From the NCBI GenBank assembly GCA_023437255.1, contig JAEZGR010000066.1:1-12280 (forward strand): DNA of 12,280 nt, read 5' to 3'. This document shows positions 6,106 to 12,280 of the stretch, piece after piece. Under the pieces are notes generated by a model. The model worked only from the letters and a program-made list of their open reading frames with translations, was not told the DNA's origin and searched no databases. Every line of letters starts with the position of its first letter. Within the stretch, counting starts at the first letter, position 1. This DNA comes from Pseudomonadota bacterium (GTDB lineage Bacteria > Pseudomonadota > Gammaproteobacteria > Burkholderiales > Burkholderiaceae_B). Both the position numbers and the translations under genes were made by a program.

Positions 6106-7506
6106 TCAGGCCCGCTCGGCGCGGCGCGCGCCCGCAGAACTCAGGCCCGCCGCTGCCGGCGCCAATGCGAACACCATGAACAGGGCAAACGCCGCCTGGC
6201 GAGCGCCCTCTTGGCCGCCCGGGTCCGCCAGCCCGGCCAGGTTGGCGACCAGGCCCGCCATACTCGAACCCAGCGCAATCGCGTAGAGCTGCAACGTGGT
6301 GATCGCGGCTGACGCAATGTTTTCCTGCCCCGCCGGGGCGGCCTTGAACACACGCGTCAGCATGTTGGGCCAGCACAGGCCGACGCCAACCCCGACAGCG
6401 AAGAGCGGAAGGATCATGGCCCAGATCATGACGCCGCCGGAGCCCATCGGCATCAGCACGCCCAGTGCCACCAGACCGGCCGCAGACACCCAGGGCCCGA
6501 TCTTCATGAGGAGATCGGCCTGCGCCCGAGGCCGAACCGAGCTCAGGAACGAGCCGGCAGTCCAGCCCGCCGACATCAGGACCATCCAGTAGCCCGCCAG
6601 CAGCGGCGTCTGGCCATGAATGACCTGCAGGAAATACGGAATGTAGATTTCGGTGCACACGCCGATGCTCAGAAAGGCGATGCAGGCATAGAGGCTCGCG
6701 AGGGTGGAACCGGGCACGTACGAGCCTTCCGGCAACAGCCGACTGCGCCCCTGTCGATCGGCCCGCCCGATCGCCACGGTCAGTGCCACCCCCGCAGCCA
6801 CCGACATGGCGTTCCACACCCACGAGGGCGACAGACTGCCCATCGAAACCAGCAACACGGTGATGACCAGCATGCCGATCTTGAAAAAGGGCACGGGCGC
6901 CCGGCTACGTTCGCCCCGATTGCAAGCGGAAACCTGCGACATGACGAGAAACGCCAGACCGGCAGAGATCGGCAGCATTGACCAGAAGGCGCCGCGCCAG
7001 TAGCCCATCTGCGCAAAGACGCCACCGATGGCGGGGCCGGCGAGCGTGGCCACGCCCCACATGCTGGACACCAGCACCATTGCGCGGGACCAGAGCCGCT
7101 CTTCGAACAGCAGGCGTACGCAGGAATAGCTCAGGCCCAGCAACAGACCGCCGCCCAGGCCCTGCACGCTGCGACCGACCAGCATCCAAGGCATGGAAGG
7201 CGCGAGCGCACACACGACACTGCCCGCCGCAAACAGGGCTATGGCAGTCAGCAGCGCCCGCCGCGGCCCGATGCCCGAGAGCATGCGGGGTGTGACGGCC
7301 GACCCGAAGATCGAGGCGGCCACGAAGAGCGTCATGTTCCATGCGTAATACGCCAGACCGCCGATATCACGCACGGCAGAAGGCAAGATCGTGGTGACCA
7401 TGTACACATTGATGGCGTGCACGGCCACCCCGCCGGCCAGGGCTAGAGAACGCAAACCGTTGCGGCCCGAGAGGAGCTCTGACCAGCCTCCGCTTTCATG
7501 GCTCAT
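6106..7506 (-). CDS. MFS transporter, DHA2-like (14 membrane helices)
   Basis: An inner-membrane transporter of 466 residues whose hydrophobic segments suggest about 14 helices, as in the EmrB/QacA-type drug:proton antiporters (DHA2). Visible motifs are RSVQGLGGGLLLGLSY (112-127, motif B, with the conserved Arg) and GVATLAGPAIGG (151-162, motif C, typical of exporters). ARG-type residues (GPRRALL, 80-86) form the 2-3 loop. Against EmrB, the conserved TM1 aspartate (LDxTI) falls on N33 in HAINVYMVTTILP, so the usual proton-coupling acid is absent there. Substrate unknown. The start is ATG 7506 with a weak GGGGG seven bases or so upstream. The frame stays open to an ATG at 7599, but that start has no Shine-Dalgarno and adds a hydrophilic, glycine-rich 31-residue stretch overlapping slyX. 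The gene follows slyX by 64 bases and its stop abuts the stop of the convergent reductase. Confidence 0.88.
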   Translation of the reverse strand: MSHESGGWSELLSGRNGLRSLALAGGVAVHAINVYMVTTILPSAVRDIGGLAYYAWNMTLFVAASIFGSAVTPRMLSGIGPRRALLTAIALFAAGSVVCALAPSMPWMLVGRSVQGLGGGLLLGLSYSCVRLLFEERLWSRAMVLVSSMWGVATLAGPAIGGVFAQMGYWRGAFWSMLPISAGLAFLVMSQVSACNRGERSRAPVPFFKIGMLVITVLLVSMGSLSPSWVWNAMSVAAGVALTVAIGRADRQGRSRLLPEGSYVPGSTLASLYACIAFLSIGVCTEIYIPYFLQVIHGQTPLLAGYWMVLMSAGWTAGSFLSSVRPRAQADLLMKIGPWVSAAGLVALGVLMPMGSGGVMIWAMILPLFAVGVGVGLCWPNMLTRVFKAAPAGQENIASAAITTLQLYAIALGSSMAGLVANLAGLADPGGQEGARQAAFALFMVFALAPAAAGLSSAGARRAERA

Positions 7507-7570
7507 GCCTGGACCCCCGCCGCCGCCCTGGGCGCGGATGAGGAATCGTGCATGCAGACACCCCTGGTCA

Positions 7571-7771
7571 TCAGTAATGCGGAGGTCGTTCGTCTGCATG
7601 CTGGCGACTCGCGCCGCCCGCGGCCTCTTCTTGCTGTTGAATCAGCAGCCGGCACAGGGCGCGCAGCTCGTCGAGCTGGCGTTGCTGCGCATACATCTGC
7701 TCGTTCAACTGGGCTACGGTGTCTTCAAGGCTGAGCACCTTGAGTTCAATAGCGAGAAGTCGGTCTTCCAT
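7571..7771 (-). CDS. slyX: SlyX family protein
   Basis: A 66-residue protein of the SlyX family, small coiled-coil proteins of unknown biochemical role found widely in proteobacteria and often encoded near slyD or fkpA. The body is an amphipathic helix (ELKVLSLEDTVAQLNEQMYA, then QQRQLDELRALCRLLIQQQ) predicted to form a coiled coil over about residues 4-50. The family's characteristic PPHY closes the C-terminus, matching the remembered E. coli SlyX ending, so the gene is complete. Family members have about 70 residues. The start is taken as ATG 7771; an in-frame GTG at 7789 would add six residues, and neither has a convincing Shine-Dalgarno. It lies upstream of the MFS gene on the same strand and diverges from the SCO gene. 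No functional link to either is evident. Confidence 0.88.
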   Translation of the reverse strand: MEDRLLAIELKVLSLEDTVAQLNEQMYAQQRQLDELRALCRLLIQQQEEAAGGASRQHADERPPHY

Positions 7772-7925
7772 TGTGAGTTCGCACCACACTTGGTAAAACA
7801 GGAGAACCCTAGTGTAATCCCTAGGCTTTCAGCCCGACGGCGGCCCTTGCCACGCATCAATGCAGCAGCCCCCACCTGAGTTAAGCTTCTTATCGTTCAT
7901 CCGTATCTGCTGACCTGGAGCACGC
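7772..7925. promoter_or_regulatory. Divergent slyX/SCO control region, no strong promoter seen
   Basis: These 154 bases must hold promoters for slyX (minus) and the SCO gene (plus). For the SCO side the best pair is TTAAGC (7881-7886), 17 bases, then TATCTG (7904-7909), matching consensus at only 3/6 each. For slyX, a TACACT-like -10 lies near 7810-7815 on the minus strand without a good -35. A GGCT-GAA-AGCC mini-hairpin lies near 7823-7833. Nothing here is more than suggestive. Confidence 0.25.
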
Positions 7926-8546
7926 ATGCCATTTCATCGCATTACCCTCAACCGCAGAACCTGGCTCACCGCCCTCGGCGCCACGCTGCTGGCCTTTTCG
8001 CTCACGGCCTGCGGCAAATCCGAAGCCAGCCTGCAAGACATTCATGGCATCGATCTTTCCGAAGCAACGTTCGGCGACGGCTTCCGGCTCAAGGATTCCG
8101 ATGGCAACTATCGCACGCTCGACGACTTCAAGGGCAAGGTCGTCATGATGTTCTTCGGCTTCACGCAATGCCCCGATGTCTGCCCCACCGCGCTGGTGAA
8201 CGCGGTCCAGATCAAATCGATGCTGGGCGCCGACGCCGACAAGCTGCAGGTGCTGTTCGTAACGGTCGACCCCGAGCGCGACACACCCGAGGTCCTGCGC
8301 GAATACGCTCAGGCCTTCGACCCCAGCTTCATCGGCCTGTACGGCACCCCAGAAGAAACGGCCGCGGTCGCCAAGGCTTACCGGGTCTTCTATGCCAAGG
8401 TGCCAACCGGCAATTCGTACACGATCGAACACACCGCGCTCACCTACGTGTTCGACCGCGACGGCAAGCTGCGCCTGGCCCTGCGCCACGAACAAACGCC
8501 CGAACAGGGTGCCGAAGACATCCGCAAGGTCATGGCGTTACGCTGA
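7926..8546 (+). CDS. SCO1/SenC family copper-binding lipoprotein
   Basis: A 206-residue membrane-tethered thioredoxin-fold protein. SCO proteins deliver copper to, or keep reduced, the CuA site of cytochrome c oxidase on the outer face of the inner membrane; some have redox or copper-tolerance roles. The N-terminus has basic residues (RRTW), a hydrophobic stretch and the lipobox LTAC with lipidated Cys29, so it should be a lipoprotein. The copper ligands are intact: C82 and C86 in FGFTQCPDVCP and H169 in YTIEHTALTYVFD. VTVDPERDTPEVL (112-124) is the other family signature. The length is normal. The start is ATG 7926 with GGAG five bases upstream. No oxidase or haem A synthesis gene is in the window, so partner and role are inferred from the family only. 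Its last 17 bases overlap the 3' end of the convergent cyclic-di-GMP gene. Confidence 0.94.
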   Translation: MPFHRITLNRRTWLTALGATLLAFSLTACGKSEASLQDIHGIDLSEATFGDGFRLKDSDGNYRTLDDFKGKVVMMFFGFTQCPDVCPTALVNAVQIKSMLGADADKLQVLFVTVDPERDTPEVLREYAQAFDPSFIGLYGTPEETAAVAKAYRVFYAKVPTGNSYTIEHTALTYVFDRDGKLRLALRHEQTPEQGAEDIRKVMALR

Positions 8547-11433
8547 GGCCGGGCACCACCGCCGCGCCCTGCATCAGCAGGGCCTCGAAGTGGCGTGCGT
8601 TCAAAGGCTGCGAATACAGAAATCCCTGGGCGTAGTCGCAGCCTGCTTCAGCAAGAAGCCAGTGCTGTTCTTCGGTGGCCACACCTTCGGCCACCACCTT
8701 CAGGCCGAGCCTGTGGGCCATGGCAATGATCGCCTGGCAGAGCGCAAGGTCGTCGCTTCCGGCAGTGATGTTGCGCACAAACAGCTGGTCGATCTTCAGA
8801 AAGTCGATATCGAAGCGCTTCAGGTACGACAATGACGAATACCCAGTGCCGAAGTCGTCGAGCGCGACAGAAACGCCGGCATCGCGAAACGCCAGCAGCT
8901 TATCGCGCGATGCGCCATCGGTACGCATCAGCATTCTCTCGGTGATCTCCACCACGAGCTGGCAACCCTTCACGTTTTGCCGGCCCGCCCAGTCCACCCA
9001 CTCTTGCGGGTCGAGACCCTCGGCCATGAATTGCACCGGCGACACATTGACGCTGATCTGGAAGTCGCCATCGTTCAATGCACTCCAGCGCGCCGCGTGC
9101 GTCACGGCCTCGCGGAACACCCAGTCGCCGATCGGCACGATGGTCCCCGAGTCTTCGGCAAGCGGAATGAAGTCGCCCGGTGGCACCATGCCCCGGCGCG
9201 GATGGTGCCACCGCAGCAACGCCTCGGCCTTGCAGATCTGCATGCTGCCCATATCGACAATGGGCTGGAAGTAGAGCTCGAACTCGCGATTCTCGAGGGC
9301 GAGCTGCATCTCGCGCAGCAGCTCGCGGCGCTCCTGTGCCTCGCGCTGCATGGTCATTGAGAAATGACAATATTGATTACGGCCGGCGTCCTTGGCGCTG
9401 TACATGGCCAGATCGGCATTCTTCAGCAACTCCGTGACATTGCGGGCGTCGCGAGGGTAACGGGTGACACCCAGACTGGCCGATATGCTCACCACGTTAT
9501 GGCCGATGACATAGGGCTCTGAGACCGTCTCGATGACCCTTCGGCAGATGCCCTCGATGTGCGCCACGTCGTCGCCCTGCTCCAGGATGAGTGTGAACTC
9601 GTCGCCACCCAGGCGGGCCACCAAGTCACCGTCGCGCACCGAATCGCGCAGGCGACGCGCCACTTCCTTCAGCAGCTCGTCGCCCATGTCGTGCCCGAGC
9701 GAATCGTTGACCTCCTTGAAGAGGTCGAGATCCAGATAGATGAGGGCCAGACTGCGCCGATCGCGCTCGGCGTCGTCCATGGCCCGACGCAATTCTTCAT
9801 GGAACATCTGCCGGTTGGGCAGCCCCGTCAGGTGATCGAAATGCGCCTGGCGCCAAATCGTCTCTTCCTTGCGTCGCTGTACCGTCACGTCGGAAAACAG
9901 GCCGATGTGGCAGTTCACCGAGCCGTCTTCGTTATAGCTCGTGTCGATGGTCAGGCGCTCGACGTATTCCTCGCCGTTCTTGCGCCGGTTCCAGATGTCG
10001 CCCGACCACCTGCCGGTGGAACGCAGGCCCTGCCACATCGCGCTATAGAACGCGGCGTCGTGACGACCCGAGGCCAACAGATTCATGCGCCTGCCGATGG
10101 CTTCGGAGCGCTCATAGCCGGTGATCGCCGTGAACGCCGGATTCACGTCGAGGATGACGGCGTCGGCGTCGGTGATCACGACGGCTTCGCTGGTATTCGA
10201 ATACACAAGGGCGGCACGGCGTTCGGAGGCCTGCGCCTTCTTGCGTGCCGTGACGTTCAGCGCAATGCCGATGACGGCGGGCGTACCTTCAAGCGCCATG
10301 CGCGAGGCAAACACTTCAATGTCGATGATTGAGCCGTCACGGCGCCGCGCACGGGTCTCGTAATGCGAGGTACTCAGCATGCTGAGCCGTTCCCACGAGA
10401 GTTTCTCGGAACGTTCGCGCGCGCCGTTGGCCTGAGGGTCGGGCAGCAGGTCATTCACACTGAGCCCGCCGGCCATCTCGTCGGGCGAATAGCCAAACAT
10501 TTCGGCCAGCTTGCGGTTCACGTAGCGAAACCGCATGTCGGTATCCATGACAAACACGCCGGCCACCGCGTTGCGCGCCAGACCCTGAAACATCGCACTG
10601 GTGCGCCGCAGTTCCTTGCGTTCGCGCTCGATGGCCTGGAACAGCTCACCGATTTTTTGTCCGGAGTGATTCAGGGCGGCGGCAAGCTGACCGATTTCAT
10701 CGTTCGAGGCCGGCGGTGTGCGCTCGTCGTAATTGCCGCGCGCCAGCTCCAGGCAATGACGCGCCAGGCGCTGCAGCGGAGCCACAATCTGCGTGCTCAT
10801 CGCCAGGTAGGCGGTCAGCAGTATCAGCGCGTTGAGCAACAGCAGGCGATACATGTTCTCGAGCGCATTCTCCTGGGTCAGCTGGGCCTCTGTGACCAGA
10901 TCCTGAATCAGGATATCGGTGTACGCGAGCAGCGCGCCCGAGGCGGCCGACAGCTCGTTCTGCAACGACGATAATTCGCGAGGTTCCGCTCCACCCATGG
11001 CCACCACCGCAACCAGCTTGCGCACCAGGTCGCGATACTGTTGCCATGACAGCCAGACGTCCTTCATGTGGGTATCGTGCCGGGCGGCGAGCGGGCGTAT
11101 CTTGTCTCCGAACGCGGCGCCCCCGCTGCGCAGCACCAGATACGCGGCATCGAAGTCCACAATATCGTGTTCGATGTCTTCGTTGGGAGGCCGAAGACCG
11201 ACACTCAAGGCCAGCGTTTCGTAGGCAAGCTTCTGGCCCAGCATGCGCAGTTTTCCTGCAACGGTAGCCGTGCTGGCCACGCCGTTGAAGTCCTGAAGCA
11301 TGTGGTGCAGAAGACCAAGGTTCAGCCCCGAAAACAGGAGCATCCCGATAAAAACGATTGCAACCTTCTTGCGCAAGCCCAGGTCAAGTGCGGCACGCCA
11401 GAAGCGGGACAAGGGCCAGCCGATGCCTTTCAC
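8530..11433 (-). CDS. Membrane-bound PilJ-HAMP-PAS-PAS-GGDEF-EAL cyclic-di-GMP enzyme
   Basis: A sensory protein with both diguanylate cyclase and cyclic-di-GMP phosphodiesterase domains. Numbering is from the longest reading (TTG at 11472, 980 residues; subtract 13 for the GTG used here). TM1 is about 37-57. A periplasmic PilJ-like sensor (58-206) has VAGKLRMLGQKLA. TM2 is about 207-227, HAMP 228-282, PAS 290-413 and 416-535. GGDEF lies at 622-626, with the inhibitory-site RxxD (R613, D616) exactly five residues before it. The EAL domain (712-967) keeps every catalytic residue I can check: E750, N809, E842, D872, D873, K893, E929 and Q949. Both activities therefore look possible, with product feedback on synthesis. 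The start is unclear: neither TTG 11472 nor GTG 11433 has a Shine-Dalgarno, and I prefer GTG because it overlaps the stop of a possible leader peptide. The periplasmic signal is unknown. Confidence 0.93.
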   Translation of the reverse strand: MKGIGWPLSRFWRAALDLGLRKKVAIVFIGMLLFSGLNLGLLHHMLQDFNGVASTATVAGKLRMLGQKLAYETLALSVGLRPPNEDIEHDIVDFDAAYLVLRSGGAAFGDKIRPLAARHDTHMKDVWLSWQQYRDLVRKLVAVVAMGGAEPRELSSLQNELSAASGALLAYTDILIQDLVTEAQLTQENALENMYRLLLLNALILLTAYLAMSTQIVAPLQRLARHCLELARGNYDERTPPASNDEIGQLAAALNHSGQKIGELFQAIERERKELRRTSAMFQGLARNAVAGVFVMDTDMRFRYVNRKLAEMFGYSPDEMAGGLSVNDLLPDPQANGARERSEKLSWERLSMLSTSHYETRARRRDGSIIDIEVFASRMALEGTPAVIGIALNVTARKKAQASERRAALVYSNTSEAVVITDADAVILDVNPAFTAITGYERSEAIGRRMNLLASGRHDAAFYSAMWQGLRSTGRWSGDIWNRRKNGEEYVERLTIDTSYNEDGSVNCHIGLFSDVTVQRRKEETIWRQAHFDHLTGLPNRQMFHEELRRAMDDAERDRRSLALIYLDLDLFKEVNDSLGHDMGDELLKEVARRLRDSVRDGDLVARLGGDEFTLILEQGDDVAHIEGICRRVIETVSEPYVIGHNVVSISASLGVTRYPRDARNVTELLKNADLAMYSAKDAGRNQYCHFSMTMQREAQERRELLREMQLALENREFELYFQPIVDMGSMQICKAEALLRWHHPRRGMVPPGDFIPLAEDSGTIVPIGDWVFREAVTHAARWSALNDGDFQISVNVSPVQFMAEGLDPQEWVDWAGRQNVKGCQLVVEITERMLMRTDGASRDKLLAFRDAGVSVALDDFGTGYSSLSYLKRFDIDFLKIDQLFVRNITAGSDDLALCQAIIAMAHRLGLKVVAEGVATEEQHWLLAEAGCDYAQGFLYSQPLNARHFEALLMQGAAVVPGLSVTP

Positions 11434-11450
11434 GGGTTGGAATTGTTCAT
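11430..11450 (-). CDS. Possible leader peptide MNNSNP coupled to the cyclic-di-GMP gene
   Basis: A six-codon frame begins at ATG 11450, eight bases after GGAG (11459-11462), and ends in TGA. That TGA overlaps the GTG at 11433 as GTGA, the layout used for translational coupling. It has the only well-placed Shine-Dalgarno near the start of the large gene, and that Shine-Dalgarno is in the wrong frame for the large gene. It is far too short to judge by coding content. A chance arrangement, or a single-base sequence error that separates the true ATG from the large frame, are alternatives. Confidence 0.3.
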   Translation of the reverse strand: MNNSNP

Positions 11451-11484
11451 TGTTGTGTCTCCGTCTGACCAAGTGTATCGGAGA

Positions 11485-11505
11485 CGGCGTGGCGCGACAA
11501 CGCCG
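11485..11505 (-). other. Inverted repeat between hdeD-like gene and the cyclic-di-GMP gene
   Basis: CGGCGT and ACGCCG arms flank a 9-base GC-rich centre, just after the HdeD-family stop codon. The RNA of the minus strand could fold here, but no U-run follows (TCTCCGATAC), so it is not a standard intrinsic terminator. It may weaken read-through from the stress operon or stabilise the 3' end of its message. Confidence 0.3.
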
Positions 11506-11511
11506 ACGCTT

Positions 11512-12099
11512 TTAACGGCGCGCCTGACGCAGGGCCAGCCCCAGAAACAGCGCCGACCACCCCTGGAAGAGCAGGTCGATTGCCAGCAACAACCCGAGAA
11601 TCCATACACTGTTGCCCGGCCAGCCCGACGCGATCAGCACGCCCACGAGCAGCGTGAGCACACCAGACACGCCCAGCCAGCCCCATCCCCGCTGCCCCCT
11701 GTTGTTGAACCAGAGCCAGGTGCGAAGCGCGCCCACGGCAATGAGCATTGCCCCGAACAACAAGGTGAGAACCGTGGCCCCCTGCACCGGCTGCAACACG
11801 GCGAACAGGCCAGCAGCCAGGTAGAACAGGCCGCTGATGCTCCAGAAGATGAAACCCTGCGTCTGCTTGATGCGCCACGCGTGCATGAGCTGGCCTACGC
11901 CGGCAACGGCCATGAGCATGCCAATGAAGATGACACTGGCCAAAGTGGCCGCGAAAACGTGTCCGAGCGCGAGCACGCCCAGCACGAGCAGAACGATCCC
12001 CAACCCGACAAACCAGCCCCAGCGGGCCTGCAACTGTACAAGTGCTTCGGCAAGCGTGGGCCTCGACGGATCGACAGGGGAACGGGAGGGTTCGTTCAT
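11512..12099 (-). CDS. HdeD family (DUF308) membrane protein
   Basis: A 195-residue inner-membrane protein of the HdeD family, named after the E. coli acid-resistance protein (about 190 residues). The family's biochemical activity is unknown. Six hydrophobic helices are visible at about 28-48, 52-74, 83-103, 107-128, 138-158 and 165-188, arranged as three hairpins. A hydrophilic, proline-rich N-terminus (residues 1-26) precedes them. FWSISGLFYLAAGLFAVLQP (85-104) resembles the repeated segment of the family. The start is ATG 12099 with TTGAGGA just upstream; the frame could open 12 bases earlier at TTG, but that would place the Shine-Dalgarno inside the gene. The stop of the universal stress protein falls inside this ribosome site, eight bases before the ATG, so the two genes are surely co-transcribed. 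A role in acid or envelope stress is inferred from the family and this neighbour. Confidence 0.88.
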   Translation of the reverse strand: MNEPSRSPVDPSRPTLAEALVQLQARWGWFVGLGIVLLVLGVLALGHVFAATLASVIFIGMLMAVAGVGQLMHAWRIKQTQGFIFWSISGLFYLAAGLFAVLQPVQGATVLTLLFGAMLIAVGALRTWLWFNNRGQRGWGWLGVSGVLTLLVGVLIASGWPGNSVWILGLLLAIDLLFQGWSALFLGLALRQARR

Positions 12100-12107
12100 G
12101 GCAGTCC

Positions 12108-12280
12108 TCAACGTGAAATGAGCAGGGGGTAGCGTACGCCGGAGAGCATCGAGCGCGTGACACCGCCGAACAGCAGCTGCCGATGCCGTGGCTTGCTGTA
12201 CGCTCCCATCACAATCAGATCGGCGTCTTCTTTTTGAGCGATCGAGAGCACGACTTCGTCGACGCGGCGCCCGTATGAAT
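12108..12280 (-). CDS. Universal stress protein (UspA family), C-terminal end
   Basis: The last 56 codons of a gene that runs off the right edge. Translated from the minus strand, it reads DADLIVMGAYSKPRHRQLLF followed by GGVTRSMLSGVRYPLLISR. This is the typical C-terminus of a UspA-fold domain: strand DLIVMGAY, the ATP-loop region ending GGVTR, then the final strand YPLLISR. The glycine-rich element begins GAYSKPR rather than the classic GxxG, as is common in members with tandem Usp domains, so the full protein may have two domains. Nucleotide binding cannot be judged from the fragment. Its TGA lies within the ribosome site of the HdeD-family gene, making the pair a stress operon. Confidence 0.85.
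   Translation of the reverse strand, partial: SYGRRVDEVVLSIAQKEDADLIVMGAYSKPRHRQLLFGGVTRSMLSGVRYPLLISR

Noticed and set aside
6017..6823. A 268-codon minus-strand frame
   Set aside because: It is a shifted frame of the MFS gene running past its stop into the reductase; Gly and Arg rich and without motifs.
7507..7599. N-terminal extension of the MFS protein to ATG 7599
   Set aside because: There is no Shine-Dalgarno, it overlaps the slyX 3' end, and it adds a hydrophilic glycine-rich segment not typical of the family.
9559..10332. A 257-codon open frame on the plus strand
   Set aside because: It is antisense to the PAS and GGDEF domains, which carry clear motifs on the minus strand.
11068..12132. 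A 354-codon open frame on the plus strand
   Set aside because: It lies antisense to the start of the cyclic-di-GMP gene, all of the HdeD-family gene and the Usp end. Its composition (Gln, His, Arg, Pro and Glu rich) is that of a high-GC shadow frame, and it matches no known family.
1..12280. CRISPR arrays, insertion sequences, tRNA or phage-like genes
   Set aside because: No regularly spaced repeats, transposase or integrase motifs, tRNA cloverleaf or toxin-antitoxin pair was seen by reading both strands.

Overview
The window is a GC-rich (roughly 60-65% by eye), gene-dense stretch of an ordinary bacterial chromosome. The gene content points to a betaproteobacterium of the Alcaligenaceae type (Bordetella, Achromobacter and relatives). 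The grounds are an orphan Bug-type (tripartite tricarboxylate) solute-binding protein next to a LysR regulator, and a ZIP transporter whose metal-site residues match the Bordetella bronchiseptica ZIP protein at a constant offset of seven. A TAXI-type TRAP binding protein and a SCO1/SenC copper lipoprotein are also present. The placement is inference from protein families; there is no rRNA or other phylogenetic marker here. I see no tRNA, rRNA, insertion sequence, integrase, CRISPR array or attachment site.

Layout, left to right. (1) 1-415, minus: 5' part of a TAXI-family TRAP solute-binding protein, running off the left edge. (2) 725-2931, minus: a probable two-gene unit, rmuC followed 26 bases later by a ZIP metal transporter that starts at GTG. 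(3) 3001-3984, plus: a Bug-type periplasmic binding protein divergent from rmuC, meeting tail to tail with (4) a LysR-family regulator at 4014-5039, minus. (5) A 235-base divergent control region (5040-5274) with a good promoter for the regulator, a 22-base dyad next to it, and a consensus -10 box for (6) an aldo/keto reductase at 5275-6105, plus. (7) 6106-7506, minus: a 14-helix MFS transporter whose stop codon abuts the reductase stop, preceded by slyX (7571-7771, minus). (8) 7926-8546, plus: a SCO1/SenC copper-binding lipoprotein whose 3' end overlaps by 17 bases the 3' end of (9) a large membrane-bound PilJ-HAMP-PAS-PAS-GGDEF-EAL cyclic-di-GMP enzyme on the minus strand (8530 to about 11433). 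(10) 11512-12280, minus: an HdeD-family membrane protein directly downstream of the C-terminal end of a universal stress protein.

How the genes may work together. Each transcription unit looks independent: solute capture (TAXI, Bug), metal handling (ZIP, SCO), carbonyl reduction and efflux (AKR, MFS), second-messenger signalling (GGDEF-EAL) and stress (Usp, HdeD). The clearest regulatory module is the divergent LysR/AKR pair, with the Bug protein on the other side of the regulator. A working inference is that one small-molecule signal controls the reductase and perhaps the binding protein. I did not find a convincing novel multi-gene system. The points most worth checking are the altered ligand loops of the Bug protein, the possible translationally coupled leader peptide before the cyclic-di-GMP gene, the LysR/AKR operator, and the missing TM1 aspartate of the MFS protein.
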